From assembly GCF_035046485.1 (NCBI RefSeq), contig NC_085137.1:446714334-446778333 (forward strand): a stretch of 64,000 nt of DNA, in the 5' to 3' direction. Position numbers and translations under genes: made by a program. Under the pieces are notes generated by a model, which ran no database searches, had not been told where the DNA came from, and was given only the letters and a program-made list of their open reading frames with translations. The DNA is from Aedes albopictus. Its lineage: Eukaryota > Arthropoda > Insecta > Diptera > Culicidae. Shown here in pieces: positions 44,339 through 56,749 of this stretch; position 1 is the stretch's first letter, and each line of letters starts with the position of its first letter.

Positions 44339-45009
44339 CCCAAGCAGCACCTGCAACATCATCCAAAATGTGGTCTTCTATGCTTTGGTCTAAAAGAGTT
44401 GCAATAAAAGCGCACGCAACTTTCATCTTGTCAGTTGAGTTGCATTTAAACTCCGAATATCGTTAAGTTGCAGCTTTGTTTCATGGGAATTACAAAAAAC
44501 ATCGTATTTAACATCGATTTATGGAGGCGGAGCTTACATATTCCTCACAAGTGGCAATACAGTCAGCTTGCATTAAATGTGTTATGTAACACTCATGAAA
44601 CATCTTACTCTGGTTTGTTTGTTCAGATTAGGTTCCAAATGTGTTGCGGAAAACTTGCGCGTCTTTTCATTTTGACAGCTTTCTAACTTGTGGCAAAGAC
44701 GGTACAATGAAGTAACGCGTAACTTCAGTAGCTTTTATGGTGCATTGAGCAGCAAATCTTTCACAGAGCTTCTGGTGTAGTATGTAAGGGGAGTGGTTAA
44801 TACTCCTGGTGTCCATGGTTCGAGTTTGAATATATTTTTTTCATTTTTTTTTATCATTCCCCCTGACTCATGTTGCATAACGATTTAAAATTTGCGCTTT
44901 TTGCGTTCCAAAGAAGAAGCAATTGTGTTGTGTTGTCCTTAATTAGAACAGTGAATAAATTGCACTGATGTTGCTGGTACTGGCTTTGAAACAAGTCGTG
45001 TTGCTTGGG
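44339..45009. mobile_element. 0.67-kb MITE with CCCAAGCARCAC ends
   Basis: Left CCCAAGCAGCACCTGCAACA, right (on minus) CCCAAGCAACACGACTTG. Only the outer 12 bp are well matched; the interior is non-coding and includes a tRNA-like B-box remnant (CATGGTTCGAGTTTG) near 44815. Confidence 0.55.
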
Positions 45010-45431
45010 ATAGATTCCCAAAATTGCAGCCTTCTGTGATGGAAACTCATTGCGCTATATATCAGTCTTAGAAAAGATACAAACATTTTAGATAAAAAAT
45101 GCATTTCTTAGCGAAAAACGGTCCACCGTTCGAAAGGTTATTTTCTAAACTTTAATTTGGATGAGTTGTTGAGGTTACACGGTTAATCAATGGGTAATTA
45201 TTGACAAACATATTTTTTTCTGCCCATGTTAGACTATATCTAACGAGCAGGGCAGAGCAGTCTCAGAGACCACCACCACCACAGTTTAGTTTGCTGTCTA
45301 TACTATCTACGTAACGCGAATCCAGCTGCAGATAGCTGCGGATGAGCGTCATTTTGACACAAGGCCGAATGAAATGTCTATCGGTCTTATCGGCTATGAC
45401 TATCGATTATGCGAGCACATTCAGAAAAATC

Positions 45432-46915
45432 GTACACATTAAACACTACTTGAAAATTGAAACTTCTAATTTTTAAATTAAGTATTCTCGCACACTTAAT
45501 TATTTTTATGTTAAAATGAGTAAAAGAGACCGAAAATTATCAATTCATATAGAAACTGTATAAACCAGACTGTCCTAAAATAATCGATGTTTGAAAACTC
45601 AAGGTGCTTTACCCTTAAATGCAAGATATAGATATTTGAAGCATTTTTGTAGAACATTTCGATTTTCTAAAAAAATGTTTAGAGGTTCCGACAGAGCAAT
45701 GTTTTAAAAATGATCTTTTTCATTAAAATTCTTAAAATTTTTTTTTCAAATACATCAAATCATTTTTCTAGAGAAATGGTGCATATGAATAGTACTACCA
45801 GAAAAGACTTTCATGGTTGAAAATTTTAAAAAAATAGTTTATGTATTTTTTTTGTTAATTTTGATGAAAAATGCTCAAAAATAGACCTTTTACCTGCCCT
45901 GGCGGAACCTCTAAACATTTTTTTAGAAAATCGAAATGTTCAACAAAAATGCTCATGTATGTATATCTTTCATTTAAGGGGTGAGCACCTTGACTTTTTG
46001 ATCATCGATTTTTTTGACAGTCTTATATCAACTCTTCTGTACTTAAATGTTTTATTTTTGCCTTTCTCGTACACATTAAACACTACTTGAAAATTCGAAC
46101 TTCTAATTGTCAAATTTAGTATTCTCGCACACTTAATTATTTTTATGTTAAAATGAGTTAAAGAGACCGAAAATTATCAATTCATATAGAAACTGTATAA
46201 ACCAGACTGTCCTAAAATAATCGATGTTTGAAAACTCAAGGTGCTTTACCCTTAAATGAAAGATATACATACATAAGTGACCCGATTTTGTCAGCCCCTT
46301 TTCGGAACACATTTTTTGCTCTCTTCAAAAACTTAAACAGTTTTTCAAACTTTTTATCCCTCTATGTTTTGCATCTCAGTTGTAGTTTGATGATAAATAT
46401 TAATAAATTGCTTAAAATGTGACCGTTAGATAATGAGAGCAAAAAGTTTGTCGCAAAACGGGGCTGACAAAATCGGGTCCTTACTGTATTTGAAGCATTT
46501 TTGTAGACCATTTCGATTTTCTAAAAAAATGTTTAGAGGTTCCGACAGAGCAATGTTTTTAAAAATGATCTTTTTCATTAAAATTCTTAGATTTTTTTCA
46601 AATACATAAAATTATTTTTCTAGAAAAAGGACGCATATGAATAGTGCTATGAGATAAAATTTTCATGGTTGAAAAAATAATAGTTCATGTATTTTTTAAG
46701 TTAATTTTGATGAAAAATAATCAAAAAATAGTCCTTTTACCAGCCCTGGCGGAACCTCTAAACGATTTTTTTTGAGAAAATCGAAATGTTCTACAAAAAT
46801 GCTTCAAATATGTAAATCTTTCATTTAAGGGTTGAGCACCTTGACTTTTCGAACATCGATTTTTTCGACAGTCTAATATCAACTCATCTTTACTAAAATG
46901 TTTTCATTTTTTCAT
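45432..46915 (+). mobile_element. Two direct tandem copies of a foldback element
   Basis: Copy A (45432-46071) and copy B (46072-46915) share over 600 bp starting ACACATTAAACACTACTTGA. Each copy is itself an inverted repeat (CTCAAGGTGCTTTACCC... and its complement ...GTGAGCACCTTGA; TTTAGAGGTTCCG and CGGAACCTCTAAA). Copy B carries the 215-bp MITE. Ends resemble GCCTTTCTCGTACAC, which also borders the satellite block at 51.5-56.7 kb. Confidence 0.8.
46272..46486. mobile_element. 215-bp TA-flanked MITE (copy 2)
   Basis: Same inverted ends and same length as 12158-12372. TA at 46270-46271 and 46487-46488. The sister repeat at about 45630 shows the empty site with a single TA. Confidence 0.9.
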
Positions 46916-46919
46916 GAAA

Positions 46920-47505
46920 ATTTTGTTTATATTTTCAATACAGATTAAACAAAAGGGAAAGAAAGATAACCATCATATATATTTATTTTTGTAAGAACTA
47001 TGAATACTATTATATAACATATATAAAAAAATGTAGGTGGGGGGGTCACATCTTGCCTAAAGGGGCTCCACCTCTCCTTTTAAACCTAATGCATGGCAAT
47101 CTTATTCCAGTTTTGATTTGCATTCGAACTGCACCTGAAATTAAAACAAACGGTCAAGTTTATTTTTCTGTTCTGACATAAGTATGTCCTTACTGAGTTT
47201 AATATTAGTTACACCTTCAAGATGCGGTTAAAATTCACTAATTTTATGCTACATTTACTAGAATAGTATCCAAAAGTTAAAAAAAAATAAAACAAAAATT
47301 TTGTCTACCACTTTGTATGGAGCCGCCCCATATTGCACCTTCATTATCACTGGAGGTCGATCACTATCAAGACCATAATAACAAGCTAGGATATTACTTT
47401 TATATAAGGTTACAAGATTCACGTAAAATTTTGCAAAAAAAAAACAAAATGCAAGCAAGTGAATTTTTTTCAGAATTCGGAATTAGGTCCAAATGTATGG
47501 CTTCC
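46920..47505. other. No gene recognised
   Basis: AT-rich sequence with a G-tract (GGTGGGGGGGTC, about 47036) and no supportable feature. Confidence 0.3.
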
Positions 47506-47509
47506 TTTT

Positions 47510-50500
47510 GATTTAATTCCAAATTGTTTTTAGAGAATACCTCAGAAATTAATTTGGGAACTCCTTTATAGAACCTTCCCTGGATTCCTTCCGAAATCAC
47601 GCTATGGATTGCTTTGGAAAATTCCCGAAGAATTCCTTCCAGAAAGTCTTCCACGGGTTCTTTTTTAAAACTCTGTTAAAACATCCATCAGCAATTTCAA
47701 CCAAAAATCCTCATGAAAAGCTGCCATGGAAACTTTTCTCCGTAAATTCTTCCAGAAATTAGTACGCGATTTATTCTTCGAGAAAATTATTCACGGTATC
47801 CTTTAGAAATGTTTTGAGCGATTCCTTTAGACAATCAAATGTTTAGAATTCCTCTAAGAATTTGCTTAAAAAATCTTCCCGACTCTTTCAGAAATTCTTC
47901 AAAATTTTCTCCGCAAATATTTCCAAGGACTTTTAAAAAAATTTGAATTAAGAAATTGTTCTTGAGAATCCTTCATGAATTTGTTCATGGCTTCCTTTGA
48001 GAAAACTTCTATGAATTCGTTCAAAATGATCCATATGTCCCTTCAGAAATTCCTCCTGAAGTTTAATCTAAAAGTCTACGAAGGTTCTATTCAGAAATTC
48101 TTCCAGGCATTCTTCAAGAAATTTCTCCACGACTTCCTTTAGATAATTCCTCAAGAATTTCTACAGAAATTGCTCCAAGAATGCTTTGAGGTACGTTTGT
48201 ATGGGTTTCTTCTGAAACTCTGTCAGGGATTATTTACTTAAGTAATTCTTAAAGGAAATCCTTTAGATTATGCTTCAGAAATTTCTACAAGGATTCCTTC
48301 ACAAGTTCTTCCAAAGACTCATTGATAAATTTTTCAAGAAAGTTTTAGAAATTCCTTAAAAGATCGTACACGTCACCAGAGATAAGTTTAGGAATTGCTG
48401 TAGGGATTCCATTGAAATTTACACTAGAGATTCTTTCATAATTACTTTTAGTCATTCGGGCCAGAATTCTTTCGGAGATACCTACAGAAGTGCATATAGC
48501 AATTCTTTTAGGATTTCCTCCAGATCTCTAAGTATTTCACTAGAAATTGATCCGTCATATCCTCTCAGGAGAACTCCAAGAATTTTTCCACAAATTCTTC
48601 AAGGAATTTATTCATGATTTTTTTCTAGGAAATCCTACAGAAATTTGTTTTGAGAAGAATTTTTTGCAGAAGATTGCCTATTATTTTATCGCAAGTACAT
48701 CCAGATTGCTTCAGGAAAATTTCCAGAAAATTCTCAAAAATTTTTAAAGTATTTCTTTAGGAATTTTCCTGAAAATTCATCTATACTATTATCAAGAAAT
48801 TCCGCAAAGAATTTCCCGAGGAGTTTTTTTTTTTCAGTTATCCAAGAAGATCTAAAGACATTCCTCCTGGGATCTTTCTTTAGAGATTCATGCAAGAGTT
48901 CTAACTGAGATTCTACAGAGATTCCGCCGAAAATTTCTTCAGAACTTCCATCAAGGATTTTTCCAGAAAACTCTGCTCGAACTCCCTCAGAAATTCGTTC
49001 GAGGATTATTTCAAAAAATATTCCCAGAGACTTCTTGAGAACTTTTAGAACTTCTAGAATTTCAGCAAGTCATTTCCTCAAAAGCTTGTTCTTGGTTGCT
49101 CCATTAGAAATGTATCCCGGGATTCCTTCAGAGATTACTGTTGGAATTGTGTCAGATATTCCTTGAGGATTTTTTAGAAGTTCTATCAGAAAATTTATGA
49201 ATATCGATGGAGGAATTTATGAAAGAATTTAAAGAAGTCCCTGGAGAGCTGTCTGAGGGAATTGCTAAAAAATCTAAGATATTTTTTAGCATTTTCTGGG
49301 AAGATTTCTAGACAAAATACCTTAAGACGTTTCTAAAGTTATCTCTGGAGGAATTCCTGTACGTTCGTCTGGGAGAATACATAAAAAAGCTCCGTAAGAT
49401 ACCTCACGAATTCTTAGAAAAAAAGAAGTTTTTTTTAAGAATTTACTGGAAAAATCTTTAATGGGATTATGAAGGGTAAAATTACTCCATTACTAAATGC
49501 AGAAAATCCCGCAGGAAGTTTTTAGAAAACCACCAGAAAATTATTTTTTAAGTATGGTTTGGAAGAACTGGAGAATCCTTTGCAGGTATTCAGGGAAGAA
49601 TTTCTCGAAAAATTCCTTGAAGAATAATATTGATAATAATGAATATTGTAACTTTTGCAGGAATCACCAATAGAATCTTTGGAGAAGTTCCTGATGCATC
49701 TTTGGAAAATTTTCTGTTAGATGCCCTGACAAAACGTCTTAATTTGTCCTAAGCAATCCCTGGAGCAAAACCCTGGAGGAATTTTCAGAAGAATACTTCT
49801 AGAACTTTCTAGAGGCATTTCTAAATAAATTCCCAAGACAATCCCTGATTATATGGATTAATAACTGAAAGAACCTCTGCAGAAACTAAAACAATAATTT
49901 CTTAAAGAGCTCCTGAATGTATAAAGGAAAAGCCCGGAGATATTGGCGAAAGGATCTGCTGAAGGATTTCTTGAGAAATGTTCAGGAAAATTCCAGGAGA
50001 AAATCCAAAGAAGAACTCCTGAATCGTTTTCAAAATATTTCAAGAATTACAAGAAAGAAGCAAGAATTACAAGAAAGAAGCTTCTGTAGCAATTCTTGAA
50101 GAAATTTCCTGAAAAATTCCTGAAATAAATCCCAGGAGGAATTACTAAAGGAATTTCTGCAGAGACTCCTCGTGGAAAGTTTCATGAATCTTTTAAGAAA
50201 TGTCTTGAAGAAATCCTGAAGAAGTTCCCAGGAAAGTTCCTGGAGAAATTACAGAAAGAATCACTAGAGACATATCTGGAGAAATTTTCAAGAAAATATA
50301 TGGACGGGAATGAAAATATTAGGGGAAGCTTGGAGGATTCTTTAGAGAAATTCTTGCTGCAATCAAGCTAGGAAGTCCTGCAAGAATCTTCATTCTTTAG
50401 AAATTTCGGAAAAAAAATTTAATCCTGAATAGAATCCTAAAAGGAATTTCCGGCCCTGGAGATAATCGTGGAGGACATTCTAAAAGAGTGCATGAGAAGG

Positions 50501-50560
50501 AATACATTCTAAAAGAACTTTCAGAGGAAACTTAAAAATAATTATTGATGAACTCATGAA
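47510..50560. repeat. Family-A minisatellite, 3 kb, with polarity switch
   Basis: Diverged pyrimidine-side units (AATTCTTCCAGAAATTC, GGATTCCTTC) to about 49185, then purine-side units (GGAATTTATGAAAG, GGAGAAATTC). AT-richer and more degenerate than 30985-35320. Confidence 0.65.
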
Positions 50561-50599
50561 AGGAATTTGTTGATTGCGAATCAACGGAAGAAAAGAAGC

Positions 50600-51720
50600 G
50601 ACTTCCAAGTTTCTAATCATTTTAATAGACCGATAAAAACTTCCTAAAAATAACAAATAGCGAAAATAAAAAAAAAATCGGGTTAAGTACGGTTCCTTTG
50701 AATTCCACTAAGAATTTGCATCCTTTGACAGATACGTATTTCGACCTCAACTGTAAGGTCGTCTTCAGTGTCTTGTACTTGACTCGACTCTTAATCATCA
50801 ACAAATAGGGTTTAGTTTCTTCATGTTTTTCGTTTAGGTTACCAGGGTTACATTTATTTCTTTTCTTATAGTTCGCAGTACTTCTTTCTTCTGCTTCTTC
50901 TTTGTTGCTCGGAACCTTGTTCTTGCAAGTTGATCTTCAGCTATTTCTAGAAACTATTTTATTATTTCACGGTGTTCGTAATTATGTAGTTCAAATAGAC
51001 TTACCGGTGAATACCGTATTAAACGTTTAATTAACTATGTCCAATTATTTTAGCTTTTGGACTTTGCTATCTAAACAACCTGGCCAAAGGATAGAAAATC
51101 ACAATTTAGGATTTAAAAGGCTAAGTATTATCAAAATGTTACCATCTGAATTCTCCTGAATCGCTGGCTAATTCGGTGCACAGGATTACGTTAGGTAATA
51201 GATAGAATTATAGATTAATTTTAGTAATAAGATTTCAAACCAAGCACAACTTGAATCGTTTTTCTTTCTCGGGTAAATTGCATAGGCATCCAGCCTCTGA
51301 TGACGTTTCTTCGCTCTATCGCATGACAGTGTCATCTCACATGTCAACGACGGGTTACCATTCGCATCGTATTGTCGCAGTAAGACGCGTCGGCCAAGGG
51401 GTCGTCACAGAATTTTTGAAAGTTTTTTTCCTTCAGCGGTAATTGCAGTCACAATTCGGGAGGAAATTTACGGGAGTGCTTAAATATGAAAACCTTGAGT
51501 AACCTGCTTAGATTTTATCATGACAGCAGTGAGGTCTAAGCCTTCTATCAAAATGCATTTTGTGGAGTGAACATATAGCCTTTCGTGTTTGAGAAAAGCA
51601 AACACATTTGAAACCGGTTGAAAAACGACCGAGATATGTCTTGTCAAGGTTGGACTTCCGTCTTTTTTTGGACCCTTGGTAGTTTAGGTGCTAATGTGAT
51701 TTGAGAATTTCTGTGGTACC
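50600..51720. other. Mostly non-repetitive intronic DNA
   Basis: No exon found. A hairpin-forming CTGAAGACGACC ... GGTCGAAATACG stretch lies on the minus strand at 50731-50768 (see findings). From 51550 the sequence shares the GTGAACATATAGCCTTTCG phrase of the repeat family to the right. Confidence 0.35.
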
Positions 51721-51724
51721 TTCT

Positions 51725-54330
51725 TCATTTAACCACTTCCGGTGGCACACCCGTAACCGATTCCAGAACACTACCAGTAGTTTTAAATGCGGTCTGAGCC
51801 TATTTTCTTGCTAACCGTTCATCAGATTATCGAAAAAGCCGCGATTTGACGTGTCACATGTATGGGTACGGTTCATTTTTATATTTTGCCACTTCCGGCG
51901 GGATACCCTGAACCGTCTCCAGAATTTTCTCGTTCACCGTGCATCAGGCTTTCGAATATGCCGCTGTTTGATGTGTCGCATGCATAGTTTTGGTTTACTT
52001 TTATATTTGACCCCTTCCTGGGGTATTTTTCCGGAAAACCTAAATGGTAATAGGTCCGGCACGGCTCCACCGATCCCAACCATTTTCAATAGGAAACAAT
52101 GGGACCAGGTTGCGCATCGAATGAACTATCGGTCACTGAAATCGATTGAGATTTACTGTCAAAAAGTGAGGAGAGTTTTTTTTTGTAAACACACATGTAT
52201 ACTAGGGTGCGGATCATTTTTCCAAATTTTTTGAAACCTGGAATTCGTTAGCTCTTTTGGATTCGAATGACATAAAACCCAGATTAATCCACCTAGTGGT
52301 GATAGTGCCTTTCTCGTCGAATATGTACTCATAATCTTTCCGTCGAAGCAATCAATCTTGCCTTAGAGTCAGTGATTAGCCCCAAATCTCTGTGCTTTGG
52401 TAACGGACGAGACGGAGGAAATGCTCATAACGGCGATCTGGGACTGTACCACCTACGAATTTCTGAATCATACTGAATACTTTATTTAGAAATTCAAGGT
52501 CATCATCGAATTGGGGCACTTATTCCGACGATATGTACAACGTATGTGCAGAGCCGAAAGTATAAGACCTTCACTGGAGGCTGATTCATACCAAGATGAC
52601 AATTACTAGCCAGGATTAAACTTTTTCACAGATCACTTTGACAAAGTTTAATTATCATTTGTCACAAGATCCATGTAAAATTTGTAAAGTAGTAATTTGA
52701 ATTGCCAATGCTATATTACATTCAAATATAAACAACATTACAGTGCTCGCCCTCCAGTCGCATCAAAATTTTGAGCAGTAATTTTGGACGCAAATAAAGA
52801 TTTAAAAAGAATGTTCGGGGCTGATGCGCTTAAATTTTAATTTTTCCATACAACGTTGACCCATCCTACTGTAAATTAAGGTCTCAGGAATCAAAAATTG
52901 TGTGATTTAACGAGATCGCTTTAGTTTTTTTAGGTTTTTGGTCCTGTGTAAGATTATTATTTTGGTATGTGTAAAATATCCATCGCTTGCATTGATTTAG
53001 TTCACTTTCGTAATTCCGCTGAAGCACCCAACGCTGCTTCTGCAACACCACCGGTAGCCTCTTATGTAGTCTCAGTCTATTTTGTATTGCTTATGAGACC
53101 CTCGGAAATGATTCCGGAACATTACCGGTATATTTGAATATGGTCTGAGTTTATGAAAACTGTTAATCAGGTTACCCGGTATTAAAAACACTACCGGTGG
53201 TAACTTCTATGGACTGTGCCTATTGTCTTATTATCCATGCATCAGTCTACTGATGAAAAAGCGATTTGATGTACAGCAAGCATGGGTTTGATTCCCTTTT
53301 ATATATGTCCATTTACAGCGGGACACTCTTAACCGGGTCTGGAAAATTTACATGGTTCATTTTTACATTTGACCAATTCCGGCGGGACACCTGAAACCTG
53401 GTTGTGGAACACTAGCGGTGGTCTCTTACGTAATCTCAGCTAATTTTCTTAATAACCGTTCATCAGCTTATCGAAAAAACCGCAATTTGATGAAGCGCAT
53501 GCATGGAGTTTGGTTCCCTTTTACATTTGACCACATCCAGAGGGACACCGGGAACCGATTCCGGGACGCTACTAGTTCTCCCAAGCATGATCTGAGATAT
53601 TTTTTCTTTGTAACCGTTCATCAGGATACTTTAAATGCCATTTGATGTGTCGCGAATTTTTGTTTTTTTTTTTTGCATTCGGCCACTTTCAGCGAGACAC
53701 CTCGAACCGATTCCGGAACACTATCAGTAGTTTCTAATGTGGGCTTTGCTTATTTTTTTTTACTGATCATACAAGTTATCGAAAAGGCTACGATTTGATG
53801 TGTCGCATGTATGAATTAGGCCACTTCCGGCGGGACATCAGGAACTGGTTTCGGGATACCACCGGTTCAGATATGATCCGAAACCGGTTCCGTAACACTA
53901 CCGGTTCGGATATAGTTCACGACTATTTTCCTATTTACCGTTCAACAGGTTATAGAAAAAGCTGCGATTTGATGTGTCGCATGCATGTGTTTGGTTCACT
54001 TTTATATTTGGTCACTTCCGGCGGGACACCCGGAACCGGTTCCGGAACACTACCGGTTCAGATATAGTCTGCGACTATTTTCCTGCTTACCGTTCATCAG
54101 ATAATCGAAAATGCCGCGGTTTGATGGGTCGCATGCATGGGTTTGTTGCAATTTCATATCTGGCCCTTTCCTGGGGTACCGGTCCGGAACACCTAAATGG
54201 CCATAACTCCGGAACGGCTGGACCGATTCAAACCATTTTTAATAGGAAACAATGGGACAATATTCCGCGTCGATTGAAACATAAAGCGTTGAAATCGGAT
54301 GATATTTACTATCCAAAAGTGAGGTGACAT
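51725..54330 (+). repeat. Satellite-like block, about 150-bp units (CACTTCCGGCGGGACACC)
   Basis: At least nine diverged units carry CACTTCCGGCGGGACACC, CGGAACACTACCGG, GTTCATCAG and GATTTGATGTGTCGCATGCA (for example near 51735, 51889, 53310, 53372, 53530, 53679, 53819, 54012). A closing segment (CCTTTCCTGGGGTA ... AATAGGAAACAATGGGACAA) occurs twice, at about 52015-52170 and 54165-54320, so the whole block has been duplicated. Frames of 75-127 codons here are repeat artefacts. Confidence 0.8.
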
Positions 54331-54335
54331 TTTTG

Positions 54336-54402
54336 TACACATACACACATACACACGCACACACACACATACATACATACACACACACATACACACACAG
54401 AC
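54336..54402 (+). repeat. CA/CATA microsatellite
   Basis: About 65 bp of ACACACAT and ACATACATAC units. The simple cysteine/valine-rich frame across it on minus is meaningless. Confidence 0.95.
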
Positions 54403-54569
54403 ATCATCTCAACTCGTCGAGCTGAGTTGATTGGTATATAAGACTTGGCTCTCCGGGGGTTCTATCAAGATTTCATTTTTGGAGTGAACATATAGCCTTT
54501 CGGTACACCTTGGTGTACGAGAAAGGCAAAAAGAGAAACCTCAGAGTTTGAGCCAAAAATATTTCGATT

Positions 54570-55735
54570 TAGAGGTGGCGCAATCGCCTCAAAGCTGAAT
54601 TTTCGAAACAAAAAGGTGTTTTCACTTCGAGTGCCATAACTTTTTCAATTTTCAACCGATTTTCAATATTTTTTTATGAATCTATCACAAATTAAATTTC
54701 GAATAAACTTGTAGAACATTCGACTTTTCCAAAGTCACGCAAAGTAGGGTCTGGGACCATTTGAGCAGGGGGACCTATTTTGGGTACTTGCTGCTTAACT
54801 TAGTCAATTTCAAACCGATTGACTTGAGTTTTTGAACATTGCTTGAAAAAATTGTGTCAATCAGTTCAAAATTGACTTAGTTATAGCAGCAAGTGCCCAA
54901 AATTGGTCCTCCCGCCCAAATGGTCCTAGAACCTATAAGTTTTAAAGATTTCATTATTTTTATTCTTTTTTTTTACAAAAAGTTTAACTTCAGGATGCGA
55001 TAACTATTTAATAGCTTGACCAATTTCAAATCTTTATGCGTGCTTTTGTAGATATTTTTGTTGCTCATCTTTGTCCTGAACAAACTATTCGTCAAAGTAT
55101 TAATTTTTATTAATCTTTTTCACCAAAAACTGCCAAACATGCCTTTATTTTGATTTTTTTTTATGTAAAATTAGAGTTTGGGACAATTTGTTTATAAGTT
55201 TTTACTCCAAACCAGATACCAAGCATTATATTTAGGGTCATGATTGAGGTTTAAGGCTTCCATATGATTATTAGGAATAAATTGTTCAACTTAGGCCCGC
55301 AACTAAACATGAAAACAATCAAAATTTTGACAAAATTCTCATTTTTCCTGTAAAGTTCAAAAACACGTATTTTGGTATTAATCTACGTTAAAAACATTGT
55401 TTAAAGATACAGTCTATTCGCAGCATTCATGGGCAACAAAAATATCTGCAAAAGCACGCTAAAATATTTGGAATTGGTCAAGCGGTTAAAAAGTTTTCGT
55501 ACTCTAAAGTTAAACATGTTAAAAAAAAAGAAAAAAATATATAAGATCTTTAAAAACTCATATTTTGCGTGACTTTGGAAACATTTAATGTTGTACAAGT
55601 TTATTCGAAATTTAATTTGTGAGAGATTTATAAAAAGGTTTGAAAATCGGTTGAAAGTTAAAAAAGTGATGGCACTTGAAGTGAATACACCTTTTAATTA
55701 CTCGGAAATTCAGCTATGAGGCTATTGCACCACCT
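54570..55735. mobile_element. Foldback element containing a MITE
   Basis: Left arm (about 54570-54745) and right arm (about 55560-55735) are inverted copies (GGTGGCGCAATCGCCTC and the complement of GAGGCTATTGCACCACC; AATAAACTTGTAGAACATT and its complement). The arms continue inward across the MITE insertion point. Confidence 0.75.
54747..54933. mobile_element. 187-bp TA-flanked foldback MITE (copy 2)
   Basis: Relative of 383-590: GGGTCTGGGACCATTTGAGC and its near-complement, TA at 54745-54746 and 54934-54935. The opposite arm of the host foldback shows the uninterrupted sequence. Confidence 0.85.
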
Positions 55736-55840
55736 ATAAATCTCAATATCACACGTTTCTCTGTTTATATCATTCGTATCCAGAAGAGCTCACGAATTCC
55801 AGGTTTCGACAACTTTGGAGAAATAAGCCGCATCCTAATA

Positions 55841-56602
55841 AAGGGTGATACGGTCAAAATTTGGACACACATTTTTTTTTCATAACTTTAGACTGCGTAC
55901 ACCAAAACTGCTGATTTTTGGACCAGTAATGGTACATTATATGTAGCTTATACCATAAAACTTTCATCAAAATCGATTGAGTATTGGTTGATATATAGAT
56001 AAAACCATCGGCCTACCTTTTTAAAATGTTGTACAAAGGCGCTCCATAGTAAATTTTCGGAAATTTAAGATCAGTAAAGCACAATTTTGATTATAGAACT
56101 ACCAATACTGCTGCGATTTTTATCAAAATTTTACAGTATAATACTATTATGAAAATATGTTCTTAGTAAAATTTTGACCCATTTTGTATGAATACTTTCA
56201 AAGTTGTAGCAGTATGAATATGAAAAAAACTGACCGGGTGCCACTTAAGCAAATATAACTTTGTAACGGCTGGATCAAATTGAATGAAATTTTTACACAA
56301 CATTTTGATATGCATACTCTACATACAGAGAAATTTTCATTGAAATAGGTTTAGTATCTGTGGCTCTATAAATAAAACAGTAAAAATGTGTGCTTATTTG
56401 TAAATCCTCTTTGCACAAAATTTTAAAATTGCAGATCTCAGGGTTCAACAATATCTCCGCAAATACTAAACCGATTTGATGAAAATTTTATGGTATAAGC
56501 TACATATAATGTACCATTACTGGTCCAAAAATCATCAGTTTTGGTGTACGCAGTCTAAAGTTATGAAAAAAATTGTGTCCAAATTTTGACCGTATCACCC
56601 TT
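55841..56602. mobile_element. 762-bp TA-flanked MITE, AAGGGTGATACGG ends
   Basis: Ends AAGGGTGATACGGTCAAAAT with TA at 55839-55840 and 56603-56604. Arms stay complementary for about 150 bp (TGGACCAGTAATGGTACATT and its complement). Consistent with a Tc1/mariner-type MITE; no transposase. Confidence 0.9.
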
Positions 56603-56749
56603 TATAACAGACACATACATCACCTCAATTCGTCGAGCTGAGTTGATTGGTATATGTGGCTCGAACTTCTATCAAAATGTAATTTTTGGAGTGGACATAT
56701 AGCCTTTCTAGTACACTTAGTGTATGAGAAAGGCAAAAATAAATTTATT

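Noticed and set aside
54193..54396. Cys/Val/Tyr-rich frame on minus
   Set aside because: Translation of the CA/CATA microsatellite.
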